Assembly: GCA_902783205.1 (NCBI GenBank)
Contig: CACZQE010000410.1
Location: 1 to 6,173, forward strand
DNA: 6,173 nt
Origin: an uncultured Lachnospiraceae bacterium
Lineage (GTDB): Bacteria; Bacillota_A; Clostridia; Lachnospirales; Lachnospiraceae
Direction: 5' to 3'
In this document: piece after piece, positions 1 through 5,720 of the stretch
How positions within the stretch are numbered: the first letter of the stretch is position 1
Layout of the letters: every line of letters begins with the position of its first letter
Notes under the pieces: model-generated
Databases searched by the model: none
Told to the model about the DNA's origin: nothing
Seen by the model: only the letters and a program-made list of their open reading frames with translations
Translations under genes and position numbers: made by a program

Positions 1-9
1 ATATGCTTG

Positions 10-1224
10 CTATTCTTTTAATACCGGATATACCAGGTCACTGATCCGGCTGCGAACGGATTCCAGTCTCTGTTGGCTTTCAAATTGAAAAACAACTTTT
101 GCGATCGGTCTCACGGCTGTAATAATGTCCTTTACAAAGTCTCCCTCCTTCTGTCCGTGCAGAAACCGGTATGCCATTATTTCGGAACGGATTGAGGGAC
201 TTATATGGATGTGGTCCAGAATACCTTCTTTTTCACTGAATACAGAATAGGACAGGATGTAATTGGATGTCCGGGGAAAGTCTTCCAGTTCCCTGTAATA
301 GTCCATATCTCCTGCAGCTGTGGTAATCAGAAGCTTTGTCAGATTTACGCCGCAGTACAGCTGAATATCCTGGGGATTATAATGTCCTGCCTGTCTTGGA
401 TTGATTTCAACTATAAAGAACTTCCCTTCCTGTGTGAAGAAGCCTTCAACATTGAACTCGCCCAGACTGACACCGGCGGTTTTAAGCACATTTTCCACAG
501 TACGGCAAAACTCTTCTCTCTCCTCTTCTGTCATGGAAACAGGATACACATCATATGCCGGGCGAAGAGGTGCGCTTTCCAGCCGGTAGCAGAAACGGAC
601 TCCGTCCCACAGAATATGACTGCCCACGACAAACACATCCGCTTCAATAATCCGAAGAGAGTCATTTTCAATAAACTCTTCCGCACAGACCATACCGTTT
701 CTGGAATACTTTGAAGCTTCTAAGAATGCTTCTGAAAAGTCAGATGCCTCCCGTATGACTGTCATTCCGTGGGAAGAAGAACAAAACATGGGTTTCAGGA
801 TTACAGGAAAATGTAGAGACTGAATGTTCTCAAGCAGATTTTCATAGCTGCCTGATACTACATTTGCCGGGCAGAAAACGCCGGATTCCCTCTGCAGGCT
901 TCGGAAATCCTCTTTGGAAAGCAGCTTCTCAACACTTTCAGGAGTATTTCCGGGAAGCCCCAGTGCCTGAGCAACCCTTGCTGCCGGCAGGACACAAGGA
1001 TCACAAAGAGGGATAATTCCGTTAATCTTTTCTTTTCTTCCTATACGGACAAGTTCCTCCGTGTCCTCCCAGTCCGTCACATAAAAAGCATCGACAGCTT
1101 TACGGGCAGGATCAAAATCATGTTTTCCGCAAAAAACGGTTTTATATCCCGCTTCCCCGGCTTCTTTCAGCGCCATATCAAGACGTTCATCGGGTGTTGT
1201 GGACAAAAACATCAGCTTTTTCAT
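10..1224 (-). CDS. ATP-grasp carboxylate-amine ligase family protein
   Basis: A 404-aa cytosolic enzyme of the ATP-grasp superfamily, which couples ATP cleavage via an acyl-phosphate to joining a carboxylate with an amine or thiol. The N-terminal part (about 1-95) looks like the Rossmann-like pre-ATP-grasp domain. A lysine-containing entry motif SKEDFRSL (103-110) follows, then the ATP-binding lysine motif VILKP (141-145) with a Ser/Gly-rich loop CSSSHGM (148-154), the AEEFI hinge (181-185), FNVEGFF (257-263), and the metal-binding signature EINPRQAG (273-280; Glu273, Asn275, Arg277). About 120 further residues form a C-terminal region. The start at 1224 is preferred over in-frame upstream codons because GAGGAA lies 10 bases before it; the longer form would run back into the preceding gene. 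The gene follows the MATE-GHKL fusion with only 7 bases between stop and start, so the two are probably co-translated. The family is clear; the substrate is not. Amino-acid or dipeptide ligase activity is a guess from family resemblance. The gene is complete, ending in TAG nine bases from the window edge. Confidence 0.9.
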   Translation of the reverse strand: MKKLMFLSTTPDERLDMALKEAGEAGYKTVFCGKHDFDPARKAVDAFYVTDWEDTEELVRIGRKEKINGIIPLCDPCVLPAARVAQALGLPGNTPESVEKLLSKEDFRSLQRESGVFCPANVVSGSYENLLENIQSLHFPVILKPMFCSSSHGMTVIREASDFSEAFLEASKYSRNGMVCAEEFIENDSLRIIEADVFVVGSHILWDGVRFCYRLESAPLRPAYDVYPVSMTEEEREEFCRTVENVLKTAGVSLGEFNVEGFFTQEGKFFIVEINPRQAGHYNPQDIQLYCGVNLTKLLITTAAGDMDYYRELEDFPRTSNYILSYSVFSEKEGILDHIHISPSIRSEIMAYRFLHGQKEGDFVKDIITAVRPIAKVVFQFESQQRLESVRSRISDLVYPVLKE

Positions 1225-1231
1225 GTCACTA

Positions 1232-2974
1232 TCATTCCTCATTTGTATTTTCGAAAAAAAGTTGCGTTCTGTTATAACCGGTTGTCGTAACGTAGGATTT
1301 GAAATCAATAGCATTGATAATCGTTGATGCGATGTAGTGGAAAAACGAATCTATGTCTGCATCAAGATCAGTAATATCAAACAGTTTACCGGTCTCCCTT
1401 ATAATCAGAAGAACACCCCTGTCTTCCATAGTCAATGTACACTCTGAAAGCAGGCTGTCGTCTGATGAACTGTTTTTCTCCAGGACATTTTTAAGAACTT
1501 CCTCAATGCACAGGCTGACCATGTTCTGTGTCCGCCTGCTGTAGTTGTTTTTCTTTATCAGTTCCCCTGCAGTTCTGGACATCCTGACTATATTCTCATC
1601 ACTGATATCAAATGCAAAGATATGTGTAATATCGTCTCTTTCCCGTGAAAGCAAGAAAGGAAAAAGCGTTCTCCCGTATATCAGCCATAAGGCGGCACCG
1701 ACTGAAAGAAGTACAGCCACAGGCGAAAGCGCCAGCGCGATCCAGAGGACAAGCGGGCTGCCGCCGAGCAAAGTTCCGAAGGCGAGGACCAGTCCGGCAG
1801 GAAATATAAGATCCTTAAGCACACAGACAATCAGGGCAAGCAGATTTTGCTCCATAATGAAGAAATAGATAAAGAAAAAGACTGTAAGTGCTACAAATAT
1901 CAGGCTAAAGCCTGTAAGCCGCAATGCAATCAGTCCCTGATCATATGTGGGGCCTTGTTTAACATCAAAAATCCAGAGAGCCAGGGAGGGAAGGCAGACA
2001 AGCGGAATGCTTGTAACAAGTCCTGCAATCAGAAGATCTAAGCCGGCTCTTTCAGCGATTACACGAATCGCTTTTGTGTTGTTTTCTCCGTTAAGGCTGC
2101 CCAGGACAGGCTGCATGGTAATAGAAAGACCCATGAAGATCGATGACAGGCCAAGTATCTTCTGAACAATGATCCAGACTTCAAATGTGTTCGTATCATA
2201 GTATTTAAGGATAAAGGCATTCAGAACTATCGTCATGATCGCTGTCATTGCAAATGTCATGGCTCTGACAAGTCCTTTGCTGGTAATGCTAAGGGTATCT
2301 CTAAGAGAAAGAAACCATTTGAATCGAAGGGTATTCTTCTTCCCTAAGAACCAGAAACAGATAAAAAGGACAAACAGTGCCTTACATAAAACGGTGGCGG
2401 CAGCGATTCCCCTGACTCCGAAATAGTAAGCCAGTACAACTGACAGGACTACATTTCCTATGATCTGCAGACTGTTCAGTATGGTCGACAGCCTTTCACC
2501 GCCGTCTGCCACCACGATATTGTCAAGTAAGGCGCTGATTGGCGCAAGCATAAAGTAAAAGACAATAATTCGGTAGTATTCGATCAGATAGGCTTGTGTC
2601 GAAGGCGTCAGGTTCAGGGCGGAAACAATGTTATTCCTGAGAAGAATCAGGGAAATGGTGAGAATCAGACCGGAGGCCACTGCCATAATGACCCCTTCGC
2701 TGAAAATCCGGTGGGCACGATCCTGATCAAATCTTCCTATCTGGAAGGAATAGTTGCTTGTGGTACCTGAATTAATTACAGCAGTCACAAAGGTTGCAAT
2801 GGAAAAAAACGGAGACATCAGACCTACAGCCGCAAAGGCATCTCTTCCGACAAAATTTGCCGCCACAATGGTATCAGTCAGAGAAACGAAAAAGGTTACA
2901 ACTTCAATGATTATTGCAGCAAACAGTATTGATCTGTATTTCTTAATAAGGATAAGAGGCTTTGTCTCAGACAT
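1232..2974 (-). CDS. MATE family transporter fused to C-terminal GHKL (HATPase, RsbW-like) domain
   Basis: A 580-aa integral membrane protein. Residues about 10-435 form a MATE-type antiporter: repeated hydrophobic segments, the TM1 motif SLTDTIVAANFVGRDAFAAVG (31-51), and a second half starting near 235. MATE proteins usually end near 450 aa; this one continues with about 135 soluble residues. That tail resembles the anti-sigma/serine kinase branch of GHKL ATPases: a leading strand HIFAFDIS (451-458), an N-box helix SLCIEEVLKNVLEKN (487-501; Glu491/492, Asn496), a G1-like strand LLIIRETGKLFDIT (522-535), and a final strand around GYNRTQLFF (566-574). The usual Asp of the G1 box is Glu527, and the Gly-rich lid before the last helix (about 546-556) is not visible, so nucleotide binding is uncertain. 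The start at 2974 is chosen because GGAAGGA lies 9 bases upstream; an in-frame TTG at 2992 would sit on that site. It has its own promoter just after a terminator and is followed directly by an ATP-grasp ligase. Substrate unknown. Confidence 0.9.
   Translation of the reverse strand: MSETKPLILIKKYRSILFAAIIIEVVTFFVSLTDTIVAANFVGRDAFAAVGLMSPFFSIATFVTAVINSGTTSNYSFQIGRFDQDRAHRIFSEGVIMAVASGLILTISLILLRNNIVSALNLTPSTQAYLIEYYRIIVFYFMLAPISALLDNIVVADGGERLSTILNSLQIIGNVVLSVVLAYYFGVRGIAAATVLCKALFVLFICFWFLGKKNTLRFKWFLSLRDTLSITSKGLVRAMTFAMTAIMTIVLNAFILKYYDTNTFEVWIIVQKILGLSSIFMGLSITMQPVLGSLNGENNTKAIRVIAERAGLDLLIAGLVTSIPLVCLPSLALWIFDVKQGPTYDQGLIALRLTGFSLIFVALTVFFFIYFFIMEQNLLALIVCVLKDLIFPAGLVLAFGTLLGGSPLVLWIALALSPVAVLLSVGAALWLIYGRTLFPFLLSRERDDITHIFAFDISDENIVRMSRTAGELIKKNNYSRRTQNMVSLCIEEVLKNVLEKNSSSDDSLLSECTLTMEDRGVLLIIRETGKLFDITDLDADIDSFFHYIASTIINAIDFKSYVTTTGYNRTQLFFENTNEE
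1235..1240 (-). promoter_or_regulatory. Ribosome binding site of ATP-grasp gene, inside the end of the upstream gene
   Basis: GAGGAA on the minus strand, 10 bases before the ATG at 1224. These bases are also the last two sense codons (Glu-Glu) of the MATE-GHKL gene, and its TGA stop (1232-1234) lies between this site and the ATG. The arrangement decides the start and suggests translational coupling. Confidence 0.75.
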
Positions 2975-2983
2975 GATAAATAT

Positions 2984-2990
2984 TCCTTCC
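2984..2990 (-). promoter_or_regulatory. Ribosome binding site of MATE-GHKL gene
   Basis: GGAAGGA on the minus strand with 9 bases to the ATG at 2974. It fixes the start at MSETKP and argues against the six-residue-longer TTG start at 2992. Confidence 0.75.
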
Positions 2991-3011
2991 AAAAGAGATC
3001 AGTTACTCTTA

Positions 3012-3040
3012 ATAATACAGCAAAAGAAATGAAAATACAA
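3012..3040 (-). promoter_or_regulatory. Sigma-A type promoter of the MATE-GHKL / ATP-grasp operon
   Basis: Minus-strand TTGTAT (3035-3040) and TATTAT (3012-3017) are separated by exactly 17 bases. The -10 box matches consensus at five of six positions; the -35 box at only three. Transcription would begin near 3005, giving a leader of about 30 bases. The -35 box overlaps the T-tract of the preceding terminator. Predicted by eye, so moderate confidence. Confidence 0.5.
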
Positions 3041-3083
3041 AAAAACCTCCCGGATTTCTGCTTAAACCAGCTGATCCGGGAGG
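3039..3083 (-). terminator. Rho-independent terminator after the zinc-ribbon gene
   Basis: On the minus strand CCTCCCGGAT (3074-3083) pairs perfectly with ATCCGGGAGG (3046-3055) around an 18-base loop, followed directly by seven Ts (3045-3039). The stem begins 7 bases after the TAA of the zinc-ribbon gene. Read on the plus strand there is no T-run after the stem, so it acts for leftward transcription. It separates the dgkA unit from the MATE-GHKL operon. Confidence 0.93.
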
Positions 3084-3090
3084 ATGATTA

Positions 3091-3600
3091 TTACTTCAGA
3101 AATTTCCTCTTAAACTCGATCTGTTCTGTTCCGCCGTTTTCGGCTGTAAACTTATAAGTACCGGGGAAAGCGGTTCCCGTCTGGTCAGTAACAAAAAGCG
3201 TGTTTTCTTTAATAAAGGTCTGGAATTCAAGTTCCTTACCGTTTCCGACATTTCCCATCTTCACGCCATTCATGTATACCTGCTGTGAAACAGCCATACC
3301 AAGAGCGCTCTTCTGGCGGTGGAATTTGATCCTGCAGGGAGTTTCAAGCAATTCATCCGGTTCTGCTACAAGCGGCAATGCTTCAAACTTGTTTTTGCAT
3401 CCGAGACACTGGTACTTAACAGGCTTGATTTCAAAGTCACCTTTGCTCTTGGAATCAAGAGCCAGATTTGCCAGAGCGCCGAATGCCGCTACAGTGCCAA
3501 TCTTAGCCAGTGATCCTTTTATGCTGATAACTCTGAAATCTTTCTTGCCACATTTGGGACAGGCAAGGTTGGCTACACTTGGGTATTGATTGTTCTCCAT
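3091..3600 (-). CDS. Zinc-ribbon protein with hydrophobic insert and predicted beta-rich C-terminal domain
   Basis: A 169-aa protein of unknown function. Two zinc-knuckle pairs are visible: CPKC (14-17) and CLGC (65-68), each followed by a Lys/Phe stretch typical of zinc ribbons. Between them lies an unusually long insert containing a Gly/Ala/Leu-rich hydrophobic stretch, IGTVAAFGALANLAL (34-48), possibly a membrane-associating or packing segment. From about 87 on, alternating hydrophobic residues and turns (RIKFHR, QQVYMNGVKMGNV, KELEFQTFI, GTYKFTA, QIEFKRKF) suggest a small beta-sandwich. There is no signal peptide. The start at 3600 is preferred over the upstream in-frame ATG at 3648 because a near-perfect AAAGGAGGT ends 6 bases before it, and the longer form would overlap the preceding gene. 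It is the last gene of the dgkA unit and is followed by a terminator. A metal-binding structural or regulatory role is plausible, but no specific function can be assigned. Confidence 0.85.
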   Translation of the reverse strand: MENNQYPSVANLACPKCGKKDFRVISIKGSLAKIGTVAAFGALANLALDSKSKGDFEIKPVKYQCLGCKNKFEALPLVAEPDELLETPCRIKFHRQKSALGMAVSQQVYMNGVKMGNVGNGKELEFQTFIKENTLFVTDQTGTAFPGTYKFTAENGGTEQIEFKRKFLK

Positions 3601-3606
3601 GGGTCT

Positions 3607-3615
3607 ACCTCCTTT
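3607..3615 (-). promoter_or_regulatory. Strong ribosome binding site of the zinc-ribbon gene
   Basis: AAAGGAGGT on the minus strand, with the GGAGG core 7 bases from the ATG at 3600. Its first bases belong to the TAA stop (3614-3616) of the 73-aa gene, which points to coupled translation and decides the start. Confidence 0.85.
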
Positions 3616-3835
3616 ATTCCGGTTTTTTAATATATACCTTGTAACCAAGGTGATTAACAGGTGTCCTGATCAGGTCTTCCACCTGTTTGCTTCTGATTCC
3701 TTCTGAATACATGGTATGCCTTGAACTGACAATCTCCTCGATTCTGCACTCAAAGCCTTCCTCTTCTTTCTGCTTTGCAATTTCCTCGGCAGTACTTTTA
3801 CTCTTGCCTTCCCAGATTTTTTTATATCCTGTCAT
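3614..3835 (-). CDS. Small protein of unknown function (73 aa)
   Basis: A short soluble, charged protein, not recognised with certainty. It opens with a probable strand (KKIWEG, 5-10), then an amphipathic Lys/Glu-rich helix (STAEEIAKQKEEEGF, 14-28), a second strand (CRIEEIV, 30-36) and a final strand (YKVYIKK, 65-71). This strand-helix-strand order with an 'AEEIAKxxEEEGF' helix resembles small ferredoxin-like folds such as the DUF2007 type, but that is resemblance only. Reality as a gene is supported by the ribosome binding site GAGGAGG (3841-3847) 5 bases before the ATG, by its tight placement between dgkA (10-base gap) and the zinc-ribbon gene (13-base gap), and by the absence of a competing frame. 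The tight spacing implies co-expression with dgkA; a functional link is not shown. Confidence 0.78.
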   Translation of the reverse strand: MTGYKKIWEGKSKSTAEEIAKQKEEEGFECRIEEIVSSRHTMYSEGIRSKQVEDLIRTPVNHLGYKVYIKKPE

Positions 3836-3845
3836 AGAAACCTCC

Positions 3846-4229
3846 TCAAGAGATTGTTCGCAGCAAATCGATGAGCTGCGGAATAAAGATCAGAAGTCCT
3901 GCAATAGCGGCCATAATGGCTGCAATCAGGACAGCGCCTGCAGCGGCGTCCTTTGCAGTCTTTGCCAGGGGCTTCCATTCGTCCGTTACCAGGTCAACCA
4001 CTGATTCAAGAGCAGTATTGACCAGCTCCAGGGACAGAACCTGTCCGAAAAGAACAATACATATGATCCATTCCATTCTGCTGATTCGGAAAATGATACC
4101 GGACAGTACCACAAGGCAGGCTATAAAAATATGAATCTTTATATTCCGCTCTTCTTTTATTGTCTTAAATAAACCGTCAAACGCGTGCCTGAAACTCCAG
4201 CCAAGAGACTGTCTCTTCTTCTGTTTCAT
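3846..4229 (-). CDS. dgkA: Undecaprenol kinase / diacylglycerol kinase (prokaryotic DgkA family)
   Basis: A 127-aa integral membrane kinase. The family phosphorylates diacylglycerol in proteobacteria and mainly undecaprenol in Gram-positives, feeding the lipid carrier pool for cell-wall synthesis; in this host the undecaprenol role is more likely. The diagnostic block is visible: LELVNTALESVVDLV (67-81) followed by PLAKTAKDAAAGAVL (87-101). Residues Glu27, Glu68, Asn71, Glu75 and Lys93 line up with the catalytic or metal-binding positions of the E. coli enzyme (Glu28, Glu69, Asn72, Glu76, Lys94). Three hydrophobic segments lie at about 32-48, 52-66 and 97-117, after a basic N-terminus and the conserved ERNIKIH (27-33). 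The length is normal for the family. The start has GGGAGG with its GGAGG core 7 bases upstream. A strong predicted promoter lies just upstream, at the end of the preceding MATE gene. First gene of a three-gene unit. Confidence 0.95.
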   Translation of the reverse strand: MKQKKRQSLGWSFRHAFDGLFKTIKEERNIKIHIFIACLVVLSGIIFRISRMEWIICIVLFGQVLSLELVNTALESVVDLVTDEWKPLAKTAKDAAAGAVLIAAIMAAIAGLLIFIPQLIDLLRTIS

Positions 4230-4257
4230 GTATCCGCCTCCCTGGCTTTTTCTATAT

Positions 4258-4273
4258 TTTTATTATAATAAAA
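4258..4273. repeat. 16-bp perfect AT-only palindrome over the dgkA -10 box
   Basis: TTTTATTATAATAAAA reads the same on both strands and contains the TATAAT of the dgkA promoter. It could be a repressor operator, or a by-product of an A+T-rich promoter, where such palindromes arise easily. It lacks the G+C stem expected of a terminator. Confidence 0.4.
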
Positions 4274-4290
4274 GGTCACTGTTCTGACAA
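4262..4290 (-). promoter_or_regulatory. Sigma-A type promoter of the dgkA unit, overlapping the MATE gene 3' end
   Basis: Minus-strand TTGTCA (4285-4290, five of six consensus bases) and a perfect TATAAT (4262-4267) with a 17-base spacer. The -35 box lies within the last codons of the MATE gene, and the -10 box is just after its stop. Start of transcription is expected near 4255, giving a leader of about 25 bases to dgkA. No terminator is visible between the two genes, so readthrough from upstream is also likely. Confidence 0.7.
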
Positions 4291-5706
4291 GGAAATATCC
4301 AATTTTCGGCCGCTTTGTCTGTTCACTTTTATCAGGGAGACTATGAAGATCAGACCCCGGATACAGAGCTCTATTCCTTCCGCGATCCAGACCCCGGTAA
4401 GACCCATTCGGCTTGCCATCACAAGGCACAGAGGGATTCTGATGCACCACATGCTTAAAAGAATGAGGACAGTGGGAATTCTGGTACGGCCAAGGCCCCG
4501 GAATACCCCTTCAGCGACAATGGAGGCTCCGAACAGGGGCTCAGCATAAACGATAATCCTGAGAACTCTGGTTCCTGCTTCTCTGACAGCCGGGTCAGGC
4601 GAGAGCATGGCCATCATATATGGAGCGGCAAGATACAGGAGAAATGCCATAAAGACCATGACAGCCATACCAAGACCTACGGAAAGGTAACCGAATCGTT
4701 TCATAAGAGGCTCTCTTTCTGCCCCTTTTGCCTGTCCGACACAGGTCGTTGCAGCAGCAGCCAGTCCGTAACATGGCATAAAACAGATACTTTCTGCAGT
4801 TACGGCAAAGGAATTGGCGGCAATGGCTATGGTCCCTAAAGGCGCGACAATATGGGTCCCTGCGATATAGGCCAGTCCCATGATCACAGCAGAGGCCATG
4901 ACAGGGACAGATACACGCATATCTTTTATAACATCTGCATATGGAAGTCCGGATCCGGATTCTTCTTTACGAAAACGTAATGATGAAGATCTGAAAAGAA
5001 GATTCCAGATCAGCAAAAATGCACAGCATAAAGCAGCCAGTGCAGTTCCCAGAGCAGCGCCCGTCACTCCAAGCCCCGCCCCGGGTATAAATAAGGATAT
5101 ACCATGAAGGGTTGCTGTTCTGCAGGGAAATATCAGGAAGAAATTGAAGACAATGTCCAGAAAACACATGAGAATATTGAGAATACCCGGTGTTTTCATA
5201 TCTCCGCTGCACTGCAGCATTCCACCACATATGTAGACCATCTGGAGAAAAGGCAAAGAAAAACCGTAAATCAGGAAGTAGCGTGAGGCATCCCTGCAGA
5301 TCTGCGGTTCTCCCCCAATCCATACAGGAAGACTTCTGTGGACCAGTAAAACAAGAGCCATAAGACAGAGGCTGAAAAAAAGAACACTGATCACACCGTA
5401 TTTGACAGTTTCCCTGGCCTTTCTTTCATTTCCTGCTCCGATCCGGTAAGCAACCCGGACGGTAAAACCGGTACATACCGCCTGACAGAGTCCACCTGTC
5501 AGCCATGTGGTAGAAACCACCAGACCAACGGCTGCCGAGGCATCAGGACCCAGACAGCCGACCATGGAAGCATCAATATATTGCATAATGATAGTGGAAA
5601 TCTGCGCAAGAATGGCCGGAATACTCAGAGTAAAGACCAGCAGGACCTGCTCACGGACAGAAAGCCTTTCACCTTCTCGCATTTTTCTCAAAAGATCTTC
5701 ATTCAT
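4276..5706 (-). CDS. MATE family efflux transporter (NorM/DinF-like)
   Basis: A 476-aa inner-membrane antiporter of normal family length, expected to export cationic drugs or metabolites in exchange for Na+ or H+. The N-terminal half shows the classic motif YIDASMVGCLGPDASAAVG (43-61), then RVAYRIGAGNERKA (84-97) and the TM5 region GMLQCSGDMKTP (162-173). The second half has ANSFAVTAESICFMP (297-311) and AAAATTCVGQAKGA (316-329). About twelve hydrophobic segments can be traced. Unlike the other MATE gene in this window, it has no extra domain after the last membrane segment, only a short basic tail. The start at 5706 follows a weak AGG-containing site about 9 bases upstream; translation probably depends partly on coupling to the phosphatase gene, which ends 14 bases earlier. 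Substrate unknown. The last codons carry the -35 box for dgkA. Confidence 0.93.
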   Translation of the reverse strand: MNEDLLRKMREGERLSVREQVLLVFTLSIPAILAQISTIIMQYIDASMVGCLGPDASAAVGLVVSTTWLTGGLCQAVCTGFTVRVAYRIGAGNERKARETVKYGVISVLFFSLCLMALVLLVHRSLPVWIGGEPQICRDASRYFLIYGFSLPFLQMVYICGGMLQCSGDMKTPGILNILMCFLDIVFNFFLIFPCRTATLHGISLFIPGAGLGVTGAALGTALAALCCAFLLIWNLLFRSSSLRFRKEESGSGLPYADVIKDMRVSVPVMASAVIMGLAYIAGTHIVAPLGTIAIAANSFAVTAESICFMPCYGLAAAATTCVGQAKGAEREPLMKRFGYLSVGLGMAVMVFMAFLLYLAAPYMMAMLSPDPAVREAGTRVLRIIVYAEPLFGASIVAEGVFRGLGRTRIPTVLILLSMWCIRIPLCLVMASRMGLTGVWIAEGIELCIRGLIFIVSLIKVNRQSGRKLDISLSEQ

Positions 5707-5720
5707 TTTTATAACCTGAG

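Noticed and set aside
205..714. Plus-strand open frame of 169 codons
   Set aside because: It lies wholly antisense to the ATP-grasp gene, whose family motifs are clear. Its translation is rich in Cys/His/Ile with no recognisable domain, and I see no good ribosome binding site.
1225..1314. Longer N-terminus for the ATP-grasp protein
   Set aside because: It would overlap the C-terminal GHKL coding region by more than 80 bases; the ATG at 1224 has a well-placed ribosome binding site and begins with the strand MKKLMFLS expected of the fold.
3200..3589. Plus-strand open frame of 129 codons
   Set aside because: Antisense shadow of the zinc-ribbon gene, which has a strong ribosome binding site, two Cys pairs and a terminator.
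3601..3648. Longer N-terminus (start at 3648) for the zinc-ribbon protein
   Set aside because: It overlaps the preceding gene, and its extra residues are basic and unstructured, while the ATG at 3600 has a near-perfect ribosome binding site.
4226..4450. Minus-strand frame of 74 codons spanning the end of the MATE gene and the dgkA leader
   Set aside because: It overlaps the MATE C-terminus in another frame and runs through the dgkA promoter; the product is low-complexity with no motif.
4967..5323. Minus-strand open frame of 118 codons in another frame of the MATE gene
   Set aside because: It is embedded in the MATE coding region, where the MATE frame shows family motifs on both sides; the alternative product has no recognisable domain.
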